A DNA stretch of 64,000 nucleotides from Loripinus fragilis (taxonomy: Eukaryota; Mollusca; Bivalvia; Lucinida; Lucinidae): assembly GCA_964019695.1 (NCBI GenBank), contig OZ026520.1:26694120-26758119 (forward strand), written 5' to 3'. The number at the start of each line of letters is the position of its first letter. The stretch's first letter is position 1. Under the pieces are notes generated by a model. The model saw only the letters and a list, made by a program, of their open reading frames with translations, did no database searches and was not told the DNA's origin. Positions 33,076-42,900 of this stretch are shown here, one piece after another. The translations under genes were made by a program, and so were the position numbers.

Positions 33076-33084
33076 TCCCTCCCG
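33076..33084 (-). promoter_or_regulatory. Polypurine tract
   Basis: CGGGAGGGA on the minus strand directly precedes the 3' LTR, as expected for the plus-strand DNA primer of an LTR retroelement. Confidence 0.75.
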
Positions 33085-33192
33085 AACCTACAAGACAATC
33101 GCATGAGGCATAAGATTTACGCCTCGCGCGATTTTCTACAAAAATAATATTCAGGAAGGCATGTAACATGTAAGTCACATATACACATAAGT

Positions 33193-33495
33193 TCACATTG
33201 GGGTCTCTTCATTTGTCGTTTCACTGTCCTGGAGGTCCTTGGTAGATGTAGCTTTAGTGGCTCTGTCAACGTCATTCCTGGTTTTCCATGCGATAAGAGA
33301 TTCTAATAGTGTGGATTCCTCCACTCCCTGGTTTAACTTATGTTCTATGAATTCTGTCACCAGATGAATTCCCAGAATACACGATCTGAGTGGCTGTAGT
33401 AAATCAATATTATAAAGTTGGTACAGTTCTTCCAATAATTCTTTAGCACGTGCTGGATCAGTAGGCGTACTTGGGCTGGCTATTCCTTGAGACAT
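33193..33495 (-). CDS. LTR-element accessory ORF 6, unknown function
   Basis: 100 residues from ATG 33495 (MSQGIASPST). The frame is also open 8 codons further upstream. The sequence is mostly helical in character: LLEELYQLYNIDLLQPLRSC, then GIHLVTEFIEHKLNQG, then a polar C-terminus. No signal peptide, membrane segment or zinc motif is seen. An acceptor-like CTATTATTCTTTCAG ends at 33501, five bases before the ATG, so a spliced mRNA could deliver it. It lies between ORF5 and the polypurine tract, inside the element. I recognise no family. It could be a host-derived or regulatory accessory protein, or the second part of ORF5 made by splicing. Confidence 0.6.
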   Translation of the reverse strand: MSQGIASPSTPTDPARAKELLEELYQLYNIDLLQPLRSCILGIHLVTEFIEHKLNQGVEESTLLESLIAWKTRNDVDRATKATSTKDLQDSETTNEETPM

Positions 33496-33595
33496 GGCTT
33501 CTGAAAGAATAATAGTCATTGTTCAACATCATAGTTTGTTGTTTTTATGGCAGTCTTCTCATACCAGTGAGATTGATGGTATCATACACTGGTAC

Positions 33596-34048
33596 TCATT
33601 GATGCTCATGCATAGCTTGAAATGCCATGGACCACATAACCCTTGTCTCTATGAAGTAGGGGTCAATATATGACTTAAACTCATACTCTGTCTCAGAAAA
33701 CATCTGACTACATAAATGGAAACATAATAGCCAGTACAGGTATCTCGGTGAAACCCTTTGAATCTCAAGCAATGGCAACGCCTTCTCTATTAATTCCTTG
33801 GCATGCATACACATGCCAATCAATGTCTGTACGTCGTCAGCTTCCCTCGGAAAGTTTGAAGTAATTTTGTCGAACACAATGTCTGTGAACACCTGCTCAG
33901 GCTTACTCATAATCGGACGATGCTCATTCTCTCGAAAGTTAGAGATGTTTAAGTTTACCCATTGTTTCAGCTCTTCTCTCCCTTTATTCAGGTCAATCAG
34001 CATGTTAAAGGTGTCCCAGCAATTTATGTATCTAGCGTCGAGTTCCAT
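33596..34048 (-). CDS. LTR-element accessory ORF 5, unknown function
   Basis: 150 residues from ATG 34048 (MELDARYINCWDTF). The composition is that of a folded, helical, soluble protein: amphipathic stretches such as EQVFTDIVFDKITSNFPREA and KELIEKALPLLEI, and an aromatic/Cys-rich region RYLYWLLCFHLCSQMF near residues 102-117. No signal peptide. The minus-strand sequence CTTGGTTTCAG ends at 34052, three bases before the ATG, and reads as a splice acceptor. The ATG context (GTCATGG) is good. It follows the env tail by about 50 bp. The frame is intact while env beside it is broken. Function unknown. Confidence 0.6.
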   Translation of the reverse strand: MELDARYINCWDTFNMLIDLNKGREELKQWVNLNISNFRENEHRPIMSKPEQVFTDIVFDKITSNFPREADDVQTLIGMCMHAKELIEKALPLLEIQRVSPRYLYWLLCFHLCSQMFSETEYEFKSYIDPYFIETRVMWSMAFQAMHEHQ

Positions 34049-34096
34049 GACCTGAAACCAAGTGGAGGTAAAACATCTGGTTTAGTAATTTTTCAA

Positions 34097-36090
34097 TTAT
34101 TTAGTGTCCAACACTACAAACTTCTCCTTTATGATTCTGTTAGATGTCGATGGTCGCTCTATGTCCGTCAGTAAAGATGTGGCAACTTCTACCATGTTGT
34201 CGTCACCTTCGGTCACGCTCGGTTTTGTCTTAAGACCTTCCCTTATTTTGGGCTTTCTCATGACAAGGCAGGGCATGTTTTTTAGAATTTTGAACTTACA
34301 TTTCAGTAAGTATGTGGCCAAAACACAAAGAATAATGATAACAGACATAACAATTATAAAGTAACCCCATAGTGGGAAATGTTCTGCTGCTATAGGTTCA
34401 ATCTGCCATTTATTATGCAAGTCTTCAATCAAATTACCCAATGGAAAATCTTCTAAGTTAGCTAATTTAGGTGGAATTTTAATAGTATCATTGCTGAAAG
34501 GAACAATTCGATTTATGTCATCCTAAACCCTCAAGTCTGAAATATTATAGTCCTTCAACATATTACTTGCAAAGTTTTCGATGTTTTCTGTTGAACGACC
34601 CTCAAAATACCCTAACAATGAAAAATGATTTGACGTAGCCTGACACGACTTATGTAATGTCAAAAAACCAAATGGTGGATCAACTTGCTGTCTTCCACTT
34701 TCTTCTTTCTTACATGACAAATGAAATACTGTTGGCTTATCCAAAATAACCAAGTAAACATCATTAGACAGATAAAATGCAGTTGGTAAAGTGGTTTGAT
34801 GTATCCATACATTGCAAAATTTCTTGACGTGAACCTTATCCTGATTGAAGTTACTTAAAAGACAATTAAGCCCAACATTAGCATTTCTTATAGGACTTTT
34901 TACGTTACAGATTTGCAAGCCTGATTGAACACAATCTTAAACCTGAGTTTCCGTTAATAAAATATATTGAGATCTATCTGAATTGATCGCCAAATAATTG
35001 GATTCTAGCTTATAATATGCTAAAAGTTTTTTATCATCCTTATCAACCCTTGTCCTGCCTAACAATGGCACAGGGAAGGAATAGGCACGGAATATATCAA
35101 ATTGTTGTGAATATTCCACCAAGGGAACCCTTATTGAATAATAATGTGTTTACCATCGAAAATAGGTACACACGATAAAAGTTTATAGTAATCAAATAAA
35201 TGTGCACGTGGATCACGTGGTAAACCTACAGTCTGTGGCAACTTGTCCTTAATTTCGAGTAACATATTGCGTAATCGCTCTGCAGGAATTGTCGTTGGTG
35301 ACAGTTTCTGCATAGCTACTGCTTGTATTTGTATTTGGAAATGTACATAGAAGTACATTGATCTTGACAAGGCAAGTTTTAGTTCCCCTATTAACGTATT
35401 AAGCCTTGAAAACAATACCACTATTGTCCTGGCTTCTCTTATTTCTTGCTCTAAATGATTAGACATATTAATAACCTTGTCCTCAACTGACCCAATTAGC
35501 ATTAACAAGTCATTAATTCTTTGCCTGTTTTCCTTAATTTCTATTCTGGATACATTAAGTATAGATAGCGACTCTTCCACAACATGCATCAAAGTGTCTT
35601 GATTAGCGGACAATTTATACACATTTCTTTGAATGCTAGAAATTTCAGCATTCGTGGCAACGTCAAATATGTCACTCATTAGATCTCCAATAAAGCCAAA
35701 CACCTTACGCTTGTGTCTGCCCTGTCCGTCCGTCTCTTTTAATAGTCTATAGTCATTGAAACTTTCTACAATGTCAGCGTGAACTCCCTTAATGACAGAA
35801 ATCTCCCCCCGCATACCATCAAGGACGGCCTTATATTCATTTCTCAGCCTTGAATGCTCAGGTGTATCTGCAGCATTCAACACCTTATCAGTCATAATGG
35901 CTACCTTATTTATGTCACCGGTTAGACGCTCCAGGAAACGCTCATATGTACTAAGGTCTATTACAAAGGAAATAAGCCATTTTGATCTTGACATTGAGAA
36001 ACCCCCAATCTTATGAAAGAATACATTTTCGTGCATTAATGCGCCTGCACTTGTCAATAAGAAGAGCATCAAAATGTTAGTCCTTAACAT
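34097..36090 (-). pseudogene. env: Env-like fusion glycoprotein gene, broken
   Basis: From ATG 36090 the product starts with a signal peptide (LMLFLLTSAGA). A basic RHKR site about 125 residues in looks like a furin-type cleavage site. A hydrophobic, Gly/Phe-containing segment follows directly and resembles a fusion peptide, as in errantivirus envelope and baculovirus F proteins. Heptad-like helical regions follow. Near the C-terminus lies a membrane anchor (FIIVMSVIIILCVLATYLL) and a roughly 85-residue tail. The gene is not intact: the first frame stops at 35131, the continuation is in another frame from about 35125, and that frame has stops at 34937-34939 and 34523-34525. TTGTATTGCAG ending at 36101 is a good splice acceptor 10 bases before the ATG. 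Confidence 0.8.
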
Positions 36091-36497
36091 CTTGCTCAAC
36101 CTGCAATACAATATATAATATAACTCATTAGGACCCAATTGGGCGGTCGCTAACATCAACCTTTACTTTTATGCAAACCCATGTCCTTACGCGAGACCTT
36201 ACAGTAAGTAGACGTCAACCGTCTAACACAAAATATGTCATTATGCTTGTTCTTTAACAACTTACAAGTCTCTTTCTCATTAACCCCATTGACCTATTCA
36301 AGTAGCTTGACCATAAAAATTGCCAAAATGCTAAAACATTAGCACCGGAAAACATCCCACTACTAAGTCAATTAATTACACCTGTTGCAACAACGCACTA
36401 CTGAGTGCTAAAATATAAACTGCTTCCACAAAAGCTATATACACATAACAAAATGAATGTTACATAATTCACTGATTAATTACTATCTACAAGATAA

Positions 36498-38727
36498 CTA
36501 TTTCAGAAGCCCTATCACTGCACTCAAAATCTGCTTAACCTGCTCCTTCTGATTGTTATCTACACTATTCACTTGATCTACTTCCATACTTTCCTGTTTG
36601 GGAACGGTGGAACCTACATCAGTGTAGTATTCATCTGTCTCCGAGTCATAGTGCATGGGTGTTTGATCTTGGTTATACTTACCCTCCAATGATGAGTCAT
36701 CATTATGGACTGAGCGTCTAGTCTTCAGGTCTGGTTCACTAGAACTGTCTGTGCTCGATGAGACATTCCTATTCGCATACTCACGCTTCAGCTGCCTATT
36801 CCTGGCCTTGATCCGGTTTTGAAGCTCTAGCAATGGTATGTCTTCTTCACTGGAACTGCCTGATCTGTGTCTTCTCTTCATCTTAGTCAGCTTGGCTAAT
36901 GGTGGTTCCGCCTCGGGTTCAGAACCACTGTTATCAGGGGAGACTACCATTCTGGCCTTCAGCATTTGACGTTCCTTGTCTTCCTTGGTTATCTCCCAGT
37001 CATCAATGTTAGCCAATCGCAAATGTCTGACGTGAGACTCCTTAATTGAACCATCTAACTGATTACGGATGACAAAGGTGTATGGCGACTTCTGACTCAC
37101 TATTCTGTAGAATGGCTGCCATTTCCTGTCAAGCTTGGACTTCCTGACATGCTGTTTCAAATAGACAGAATCTCCTACCTCTAGTTTAACATCCTTGGCA
37201 TTCTCATTTGCATACCTGGCATTGCGCTTTTTCGCTTGTCTCAAGTTTTTGTGTACTAACATAAATGTTTCATGTTGTTTCTCTAATGCTAACTTACATG
37301 CATCTTCCCCTGCATACCTCTGTCTACACTTTAAAATATTGGTAACAGGTAAGATTGGGTCACGATTGTACATTAGAAAAAATGGAGACAATTTACTGGA
37401 TTCATTGACCGAAAAGTTAATAGCCGCGCAGGCTTGTGACAGATACAAGTCCCAGGACTCTGGATTACCCTGAAGCTTTTTCGACAATACATCTAGTAAT
37501 GTTCGATGAGATCTTTCGCAGGCCCCGTTAGACATTGGCGAATATATAGAAGTCATTATATGCTTGATATTAAGAGCTGCTAAGGTGTCGGCCATTTTCC
37601 CAGATACAAATTCCTTACCATTATCAGTGAGCAAAGATACCATGGAGCCAAATGTAGGAAACATTTCCTCGATCAATATAGAACAAATGGTATCACTACA
37701 CTTATCAGGTATAGCAAAACACACTATGTATGATGAATAAAGACAAATGAATGTCAGGATATATTTGTTGCCTGACAAAGTTTCATTATATGGTCCAGAA
37801 ATATCAGCAGCCCATTTGCAACCCGCAAATGCCTGAATATCCATTTCACCCATTGGTGGTTTGACTGATTTCATGTTACGTTCTTGACAAGTGACACACT
37901 TCGAAATATATTCATTGATTCTCTTATACATGTTTGGAAAGTAATAGCGTACCTTGAGATTATCATATGTCTTATCCAATCCCATGTGGCCAAAATCATG
38001 ATACCCCTTGATCATTACATTAGTAAGATGATCAGGTAAATACAACCGCAAACGTGGAGATCCATCAACATCTGATACAAAATATAAGACATTGTCAATC
38101 ACAATAAGTGACCTTTCCAAGGATTTTGAAAGCTTGCCGGTATCTAGATTTTTAATCAACTGAACTATGCTGTCATCTTTCTGCTGCTCATCATATGTGT
38201 CAAGGTCAATTAATTTGGGCTTTTCATCCAAATCCAAGAGAGGTAACTCTGCATTCACATACTTAGTAGGGTCAAATTTTGAAGAATCTATGACATTTAC
38301 CTTATGAGAAGTAAATTGCTGCGGAACCTCCCCTTCATCAGGTTCGTGATTATTGGGTCGGCGACTCATAAGATCCGCGATTAAGTTCTGTTTTCCGGGC
38401 AGGGACTCTATGTCAATATTATACTCGGCAATGTTCATTTGCCAAGATGCTATTTTCCTATTTTTGAAGTGACTACTTAGCAAGTACTTCAAGGGCATAT
38501 GGTCAGTTTTACATATGATTTGAGAACAGCTCACCCAATGATGTAACCGTTCTAAAGAGTACATTATTGCGAAACACTCTTTTTCAACAGTGCTATAATT
38601 GATCTGACTTTTGTTTAATTTGTGTGAAATAAAATACACAGGCTTTTCAAAAGTTTCTTCCCCCTCCGTATATTCCTGACACAGAACTGCACCGACGCAA
38701 GTGTCTGAAGCATCAGTGTAAAGAATG
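36498..38727 (-). CDS. pol: pol, 3' part: RNase H and integrase (after an in-frame stop)
   Basis: Same frame as the upstream protease/RT, separated from it only by TGA at 38730-38732. The first ATG is at 38639. RNase H motifs are YSTVEKECFAIMYSLERLHH and ICKTDHMPLKYLL. The integrase zinc finger has His214, His218, Cys248 and Cys251, counting from ATG 38639. The catalytic triad is Asp279, Asp339 and Glu375, with 35 residues between the last two (LLTDNGKEF, SNGACERSH). A GPY/F-like module (VGDSVYLKQHVRKSKLDRKW) follows, then a polar, Ser/Glu-rich C-terminal extension of about 150 residues. It would insert the DNA copy into the genome. Apart from the stop, I see no damage. Confidence 0.85.
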
Positions 38728-38729
38728 AA

Positions 38730-40601
38730 TCATTTATTGGGGTCTGGATAGGAAAGTAAGGGAATGACAGTGAGACTTTCTTTCATTAAATCGAATGCCT
38801 CCTGACATTGTTCCGTCCATTTGAACCTAGCATGTTTCTTTGTGAGCGCAACTATAGGTTCACTTATCTTAGCAAAATTTGGAACAAACCTACGGTAATA
38901 TGAGCACATTGCAACAAAACTCCTACATTCCTTAACATTTGTAGGTGGGGCAAGAGTACGAATACTCTCTACTTTCAAGGGGTCTGGACGTACGCCTTCG
39001 GGTGACACAATAAAACCCAAGTGGTTAGATTCTGCTTTCATGAACTGACTTTTCTTAAGAGACAACTTAAGTTTATGCTTCCTTATTCTCTCAAATAGCT
39101 GGTTAATATGCCGAATATGCTCATCTAAGGATTTCGACCAGACAACAATATCGTCCATATAAAACGAACAAAAATCATCTAAACCATCCAAGGCCAAGGT
39201 CATAAGTTCACAGAACCATGCAGGACTATTTCTCAGGCCAAATGGGGCGCGGCAAAAGTGGAACTGTCCTCTTGCACATGTAAATGCCGTATAGTCCCTA
39301 CTACTAGGCTCGATTCCTACAGCAAAAAAGCCAGACTTTAAATCAAATGTACTTATGTATTGTGCTCCACCTAACTTACCAAGGATCTGATCTATTGTAG
39401 GTAAAGGGTAAACATATGGTTTTGTAATTTTATTCAAACGGTGGAAATCTATACATACCCTTTTTGAACCGTCCTTCTTATCTACCACCACAGCACTTGA
39501 ACTGTAAGGACCCCTGGATCTACAAATAATACCTGACTCTTCCCATTCTCTGACTGCTTTATCTACTACCTTCTGGTCATTTAAGGACAACCTATATGGC
39601 TTTATTTTAAAAGGTGTCTTATCAGTAAGGTCAATTTTCATTTTCACCAGGTCACTAGCAAGCACCTGTGAGTCCTTAAATGCAAATACATCTAAATTCT
39701 TAAAGACTAATTCCTCAACTAACTTCCTATGGTTTTCCTCAGTGTGTATTTGGGATTTAATTTCGTCCTGACTAGGCATATGCATAGCTGATGTTTCCTG
39801 CCTACTAGATCTGTTGATGTGACTAATTGAATGTTCTTCACATACATTAGACATAACTACTGCTCTGCCTATCACACAACCCTTCTTAAGCCTAATAAAC
39901 CTGTTAGTATAATTTGAAATACTAACTGGGAATTTTCCTGTCCTATCTAATTTCACTACTGACTCATCTAATTCTACACCAGGCTGATTACATATCATGT
40001 GATCATCAAAAGACTGCACTAACAACTCACTACCACCTTCAGCCTCAAAACTCCCCTTGACCCTAGCACAACATACATATGATGTATTAGGAGCTACTGT
40101 CAGTGAACGATTTAGCCGACAAATTGAGTTTATATGTTTGTCCGCCACTAATGGCACATAAACACCCTTAACACGAATACAACCTAAGTCAAAATACATT
40201 CTTACTCCATTTGAGGTTAACCAATCATCCCCTAATAAAATGTTTCTGTTTATTCCATCTACTACAAAGAAAGTATGAGTCAATTTTAAACTCTTCATTT
40301 CAAATCTTAATTCAACTTTTCCTTTTAAAGATAAGGCTGTTCCATCAACCGATTCTAGATGTGCTGAAGCCCTTTGTAAACCAGGTTTAAATATCAAATT
40401 ATTATAAAATTTCCAACTTATAAGGGAGGTTGTTGCCCCTGAATCTATAAGACACCTAACTCTCTGTTTCCCAATTTTAATTAAACAACTATTTTGATTT
40501 CCTGTCAAATTAACTAAATATTTCTCATTTGATTCTGGTTTATTGACCCGCGTATCGGCTTCAACATACTTGGGTCTATTTAGTTTAAACGTTTTGGACA
40601 T
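38730..40601 (-). CDS. pol: pol, 5' part: aspartic protease and reverse transcriptase
   Basis: 623 codons to an in-frame TGA at 38730. The retropepsin active site is CLIDSGATTSLISW (DSG at residues 53-55). RT motifs are in order: RVCIDFHRLNKITKPY, FDLKSGFFAVGIE, RAPFGLRNSPAWF and the catalytic FYMDDIVVWSK. After them comes the connection region typical of Ty3/gypsy (CSYYRRFVPNFAKISEPI). The frame overlaps the end of gag by 22 nt in the -1 phase. The shared U UUA AAC heptamer suggests a Gag-Pol frameshift product rather than initiation at ATG 40601. The stop falls between RT and RNase H, and the frame resumes immediately after it. Confidence 0.9.
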   Translation of the reverse strand: MSKTFKLNRPKYVEADTRVNKPESNEKYLVNLTGNQNSCLIKIGKQRVRCLIDSGATTSLISWKFYNNLIFKPGLQRASAHLESVDGTALSLKGKVELRFEMKSLKLTHTFFVVDGINRNILLGDDWLTSNGVRMYFDLGCIRVKGVYVPLVADKHINSICRLNRSLTVAPNTSYVCCARVKGSFEAEGGSELLVQSFDDHMICNQPGVELDESVVKLDRTGKFPVSISNYTNRFIRLKKGCVIGRAVVMSNVCEEHSISHINRSSRQETSAMHMPSQDEIKSQIHTEENHRKLVEELVFKNLDVFAFKDSQVLASDLVKMKIDLTDKTPFKIKPYRLSLNDQKVVDKAVREWEESGIICRSRGPYSSSAVVVDKKDGSKRVCIDFHRLNKITKPYVYPLPTIDQILGKLGGAQYISTFDLKSGFFAVGIEPSSRDYTAFTCARGQFHFCRAPFGLRNSPAWFCELMTLALDGLDDFCSFYMDDIVVWSKSLDEHIRHINQLFERIRKHKLKLSLKKSQFMKAESNHLGFIVSPEGVRPDPLKVESIRTLAPPTNVKECRSFVAMCSYYRRFVPNFAKISEPIVALTKKHARFKWTEQCQEAFDLMKESLTVIPLLSYPDPNK

Positions 40602-41548
40602 TCGGCCCTTTTATGACCCTCTTCATTGCATTCCCAACAACTTATGCGATTTGTCTGATTAACAACCCCTCTCTCATTAGGCCGGTTATTGAAACGTCTG
40701 TCCGTATGTCTGTCCCTATTGTCATGTCTAGGATTCCTGTCATGTCTTTCTAACCTTCTCCTACGGTCATTATAAAAGCGATTCCTATTATGGTCAATCT
40801 CCATGGATTCGTGACCCCTAACATTATTATGCGCAGGCCCGTCTTGTCTCTTCTGGGTCGTACACCTTTGAAAAATTTGTTGTTCTCTTAAGGCTAGAGC
40901 ATATGCATCATCAAAAGTTCTAGGCCCACTTCTTTCTACTTGCGCCCTAATGTTTTTATCCCATATCCCCGCTAAGAAAATACTCAGTAACTGAGACTCT
41001 ATAATAGGTCGTATATGATCATTTTGCTGTGGGTATGCTCGCTGCGCAGCACCTAGCAATCTTTCAGCAAAAAACTGGATATCTTCGTCTTTGTTTTGCT
41101 TAAGGCTAACCAAAAGCTCAAATGCTTTCGGCCCGTCTAAAACTGGAGAAAATCTACTTGCCAAATTTGCTTTTAAGTGGTCCCAGCCCTTGTGTTCCTC
41201 TGATTCTAAATATCTTTTTATATAGTCCGAAACCAGTCCAGTACTAAATTGATAAGCAAGAAGTTGTTTCTTGCGGTCGTTTGCATGATTGAGAAAAGCC
41301 GCTTTCTCTATATCTTTGATCCAGTTTTCGTATAATTTTGGATTCCCATCAAAAACCTTTAATTGCCCAAAGCCAATACTTTTTTCTTTGTTTTCTGCTT
41401 CCCCTAGGTCTAAACTACCAACCTCTGCTACAATTTGTTTAGTACACTCAATCATTGTTCGATTGTGCTCACTCATGCCTTGCGCAGTCTGCACCAAGCA
41501 TTGAGAATTGTCATTGATTGCCTTAGCTAACTCTTGAAATTCGGCCAT
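40580..41548 (-). CDS. gag: gag polyprotein
   Basis: 322 residues from ATG 41548 to TAA 40580-40582. The structured part (about residues 60-220) includes FDGNPKLYENWIKDIEKAAF and LAGIWDKNIRAQVE, the style of Ty3/gypsy capsid regions. It is followed by an Arg/Asn/Asp-rich segment (DRRRRLERHDRNPRHDNRD) and one CCHC zinc knuckle, C-X2-C-X4-H-X4-C (CWECNEEGHKRAEC), close to the C-terminus, which would bind genomic RNA. The frame is intact. The last codons overlap pol in the -1 frame. Confidence 0.88.
   Translation of the reverse strand: MAEFQELAKAINDNSQCLVQTAQGMSEHNRTMIECTKQIVAEVGSLDLGEAENKEKSIGFGQLKVFDGNPKLYENWIKDIEKAAFLNHANDRKKQLLAYQFSTGLVSDYIKRYLESEEHKGWDHLKANLASRFSPVLDGPKAFELLVSLKQNKDEDIQFFAERLLGAAQRAYPQQNDHIRPIIESQLLSIFLAGIWDKNIRAQVERSGPRTFDDAYALALREQQIFQRCTTQKRQDGPAHNNVRGHESMEIDHNRNRFYNDRRRRLERHDRNPRHDNRDRHTDRRFNNRPNERGVVNQTNRISCWECNEEGHKRAECPKRLN
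40583..40589 (-). promoter_or_regulatory. Candidate -1 ribosomal frameshift heptamer U UUA AAC
   Basis: In the gag frame the last codons read CGT TTA AAC TAA, so the canonical slippery heptamer T_TTA_AAC sits immediately before the stop. A -1 slip leads into the pol frame, which is open across this point. I have not tested for a downstream pseudoknot. Confidence 0.75.
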
Positions 41549-41798
41549 ATTGATAAGTGTAATTAATTAAAAAAATACTTTTAATTATTAATTATTATTT
41601 TAAAATAAAAAAAAAAGCAAAAACAAAAATTAACACCAATCTATTTCTTAACACCTTGTAAATAACAGAAAAAAAATAATAATTTGCTAAGGTACTATTT
41701 ATCAAGTAGCAGATTAAACCTATATGACAATTGATATGACTGTCCAATATCTTAATTTTATTCAATGTACGAGAAAGCCCAGATAAGTAGATCAAAAG

Positions 41799-41805
41799 AC
41801 TTACC
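41799..41805 (-). promoter_or_regulatory. Candidate splice donor in the LTR-element leader
   Basis: TTG|GTAAGTC on the minus strand, with GT at 41804-41803, about 70 nt after the 5' LTR and 255 nt before the gag ATG. This is where retroviruses place the donor for subgenomic mRNAs. Confidence 0.6.
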
Positions 41806-41840
41806 AATGCAACTTCCAGCGACGTCTGTATGGTTCCAAA

Positions 41841-41865
41841 GTTCGATCCTCTGGCACGGCAACCA
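41841..41865 (-). promoter_or_regulatory. Candidate primer-binding site, tRNA-His-like
   Basis: On the plus strand this reads GTTCGATCCT...GGCACGGCAACCA, which resembles the 3' end of a tRNA including its T-loop and CCA. CACGGCA suggests tRNA-His, with one extra A before CCA. It starts 10 nt after the 5' LTR, somewhat further than usual. Confidence 0.5.
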
Positions 41866-41875
41866 AAATAACACA

Positions 41876-42721
41876 TGTAATACCACAGTCACTGATACAG
41901 TTCTATCCTGAGAGCGGCATCCAAAATAACAAGTGCAGTACTACGGTGATCACTGATCAATGTCTATACTGTTCCTCCGCGTTGTGTATTTTTTTAAAGT
42001 CAATGATTAACAACCCTGAATTTCGACAATTTATTTTACAAGTCCAAAGTGGAGTGATTTATTTATTTAATTTTAATAATAATTTTTAGAAACCCGACTG
42101 TCCAAAACCTTTCCCAATTTCACTCTCTTGTGTCAAGCCCAAACTGAGATGGGGAAGGATGCATCCCGGTTTTGAGGTATCTCCCATCCCATCTGTTCAT
42201 AGAAGCGTATATTCTATTGGTTATCGGTAAAGGTTAGGATAGTAGAGCCATTTCGATTGGTCGAAATGAGATTCACAAATATCATGGTCAAATTAAACCC
42301 TTGCTACGCCAAAGAACCTGAACCAATTTATGTTTTTATCAATTGTCATTCTAATGACGCCAAACTATGGCAAACGTTTCCATTCGAAACACAAACAGTG
42401 CAGACCTGATCAGACAGCTTCACCAGAAGCCAACTGTTCTGAGTCTGCAGTGTATTGAAATATTGTATGGCGCAGCAAGGTCGGATATACAACCTTTTAC
42501 TGAACTCTACAGTCTACCATTAACAACCCTTCAGCTAGCTATATAAGTGTTTATCGGGAGACACTAAAAATGAGATCAAAAGAATCGTGATATTTCTGAT
42601 AGGTTGACCCTTGTTATCTTCAGTTTAATGAGCTGTCCACTTGAGTATTTCATAACTGCTGAAATTGGGCACATACATGCCATTACATGAATAAAAAGTA
42701 CCTATACACTAAAGTGTTACA
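41876..42721 (-). repeat. 5' LTR
   Basis: 846 bp. It matches the other LTR closely except for the 32-bp difference near its 3' end (41925-41965). Ends TGTAA/TTACA. Confidence 0.9.
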
Positions 42722-42900
42722 GTTGTTCTATGTTTTGTACGTTACTTTATGTCCATTCTAGTTTTGCAATTATCTTGATGTGGAAGAGAGGACTGGTTGC
42801 TTTGCTTTGCTTGGCTTATCTCTTCTTCGCGGTATATAGCACTACAATATATGGTTTAGGGGTGGAGATCAAAATATATATGAAGCATTTTTATGAATTG
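42722..42900 (-). repeat. Family A repeat, part right of the LTR retroelement
   Basis: TTCTATGTTTTGTACGTTAC, TCTAGTTTTGCAATTATCTT and the GGAAGAGAG block continue the family A copy interrupted at 32197. In copy 44640-44880 the corresponding uninterrupted sequence reads CTGTAATTGTTCTATATTTT. Confidence 0.65.

Larger units (their letters stand above)
32198..42721 (-). mobile_element. Ty3/gypsy-class LTR retroelement with env and two extra ORFs
   Basis: 10.5 kb on the minus strand between LTRs that start TGTAAC and end in TTACA. GTTG flanks it at 32194-32197 and 42722-42725 as a 4-bp target duplication. Gene order is gag, protease, RT, RNase H, integrase (Ty3/gypsy order, integrase last), then env and two small unknown ORFs. 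A tRNA-like primer site, a polypurine tract and splice signals are visible. Pol has one in-frame stop, and env has a frameshift and two stops, so this copy is defective. Env-bearing gypsy relatives are known as errantiviruses in insects and occur elsewhere in animals. Confidence 0.92.

Noticed and set aside
37195..37473. 92-codon plus-strand frame inside integrase
   Set aside because: Antisense to well-supported integrase coding sequence.
32194..42726. A 5-bp target duplication (AGTTG) for the LTR element
   Set aside because: It would require the LTR to start GTAAC rather than TGTAAC. The empty site in family A agrees with 4 bp.
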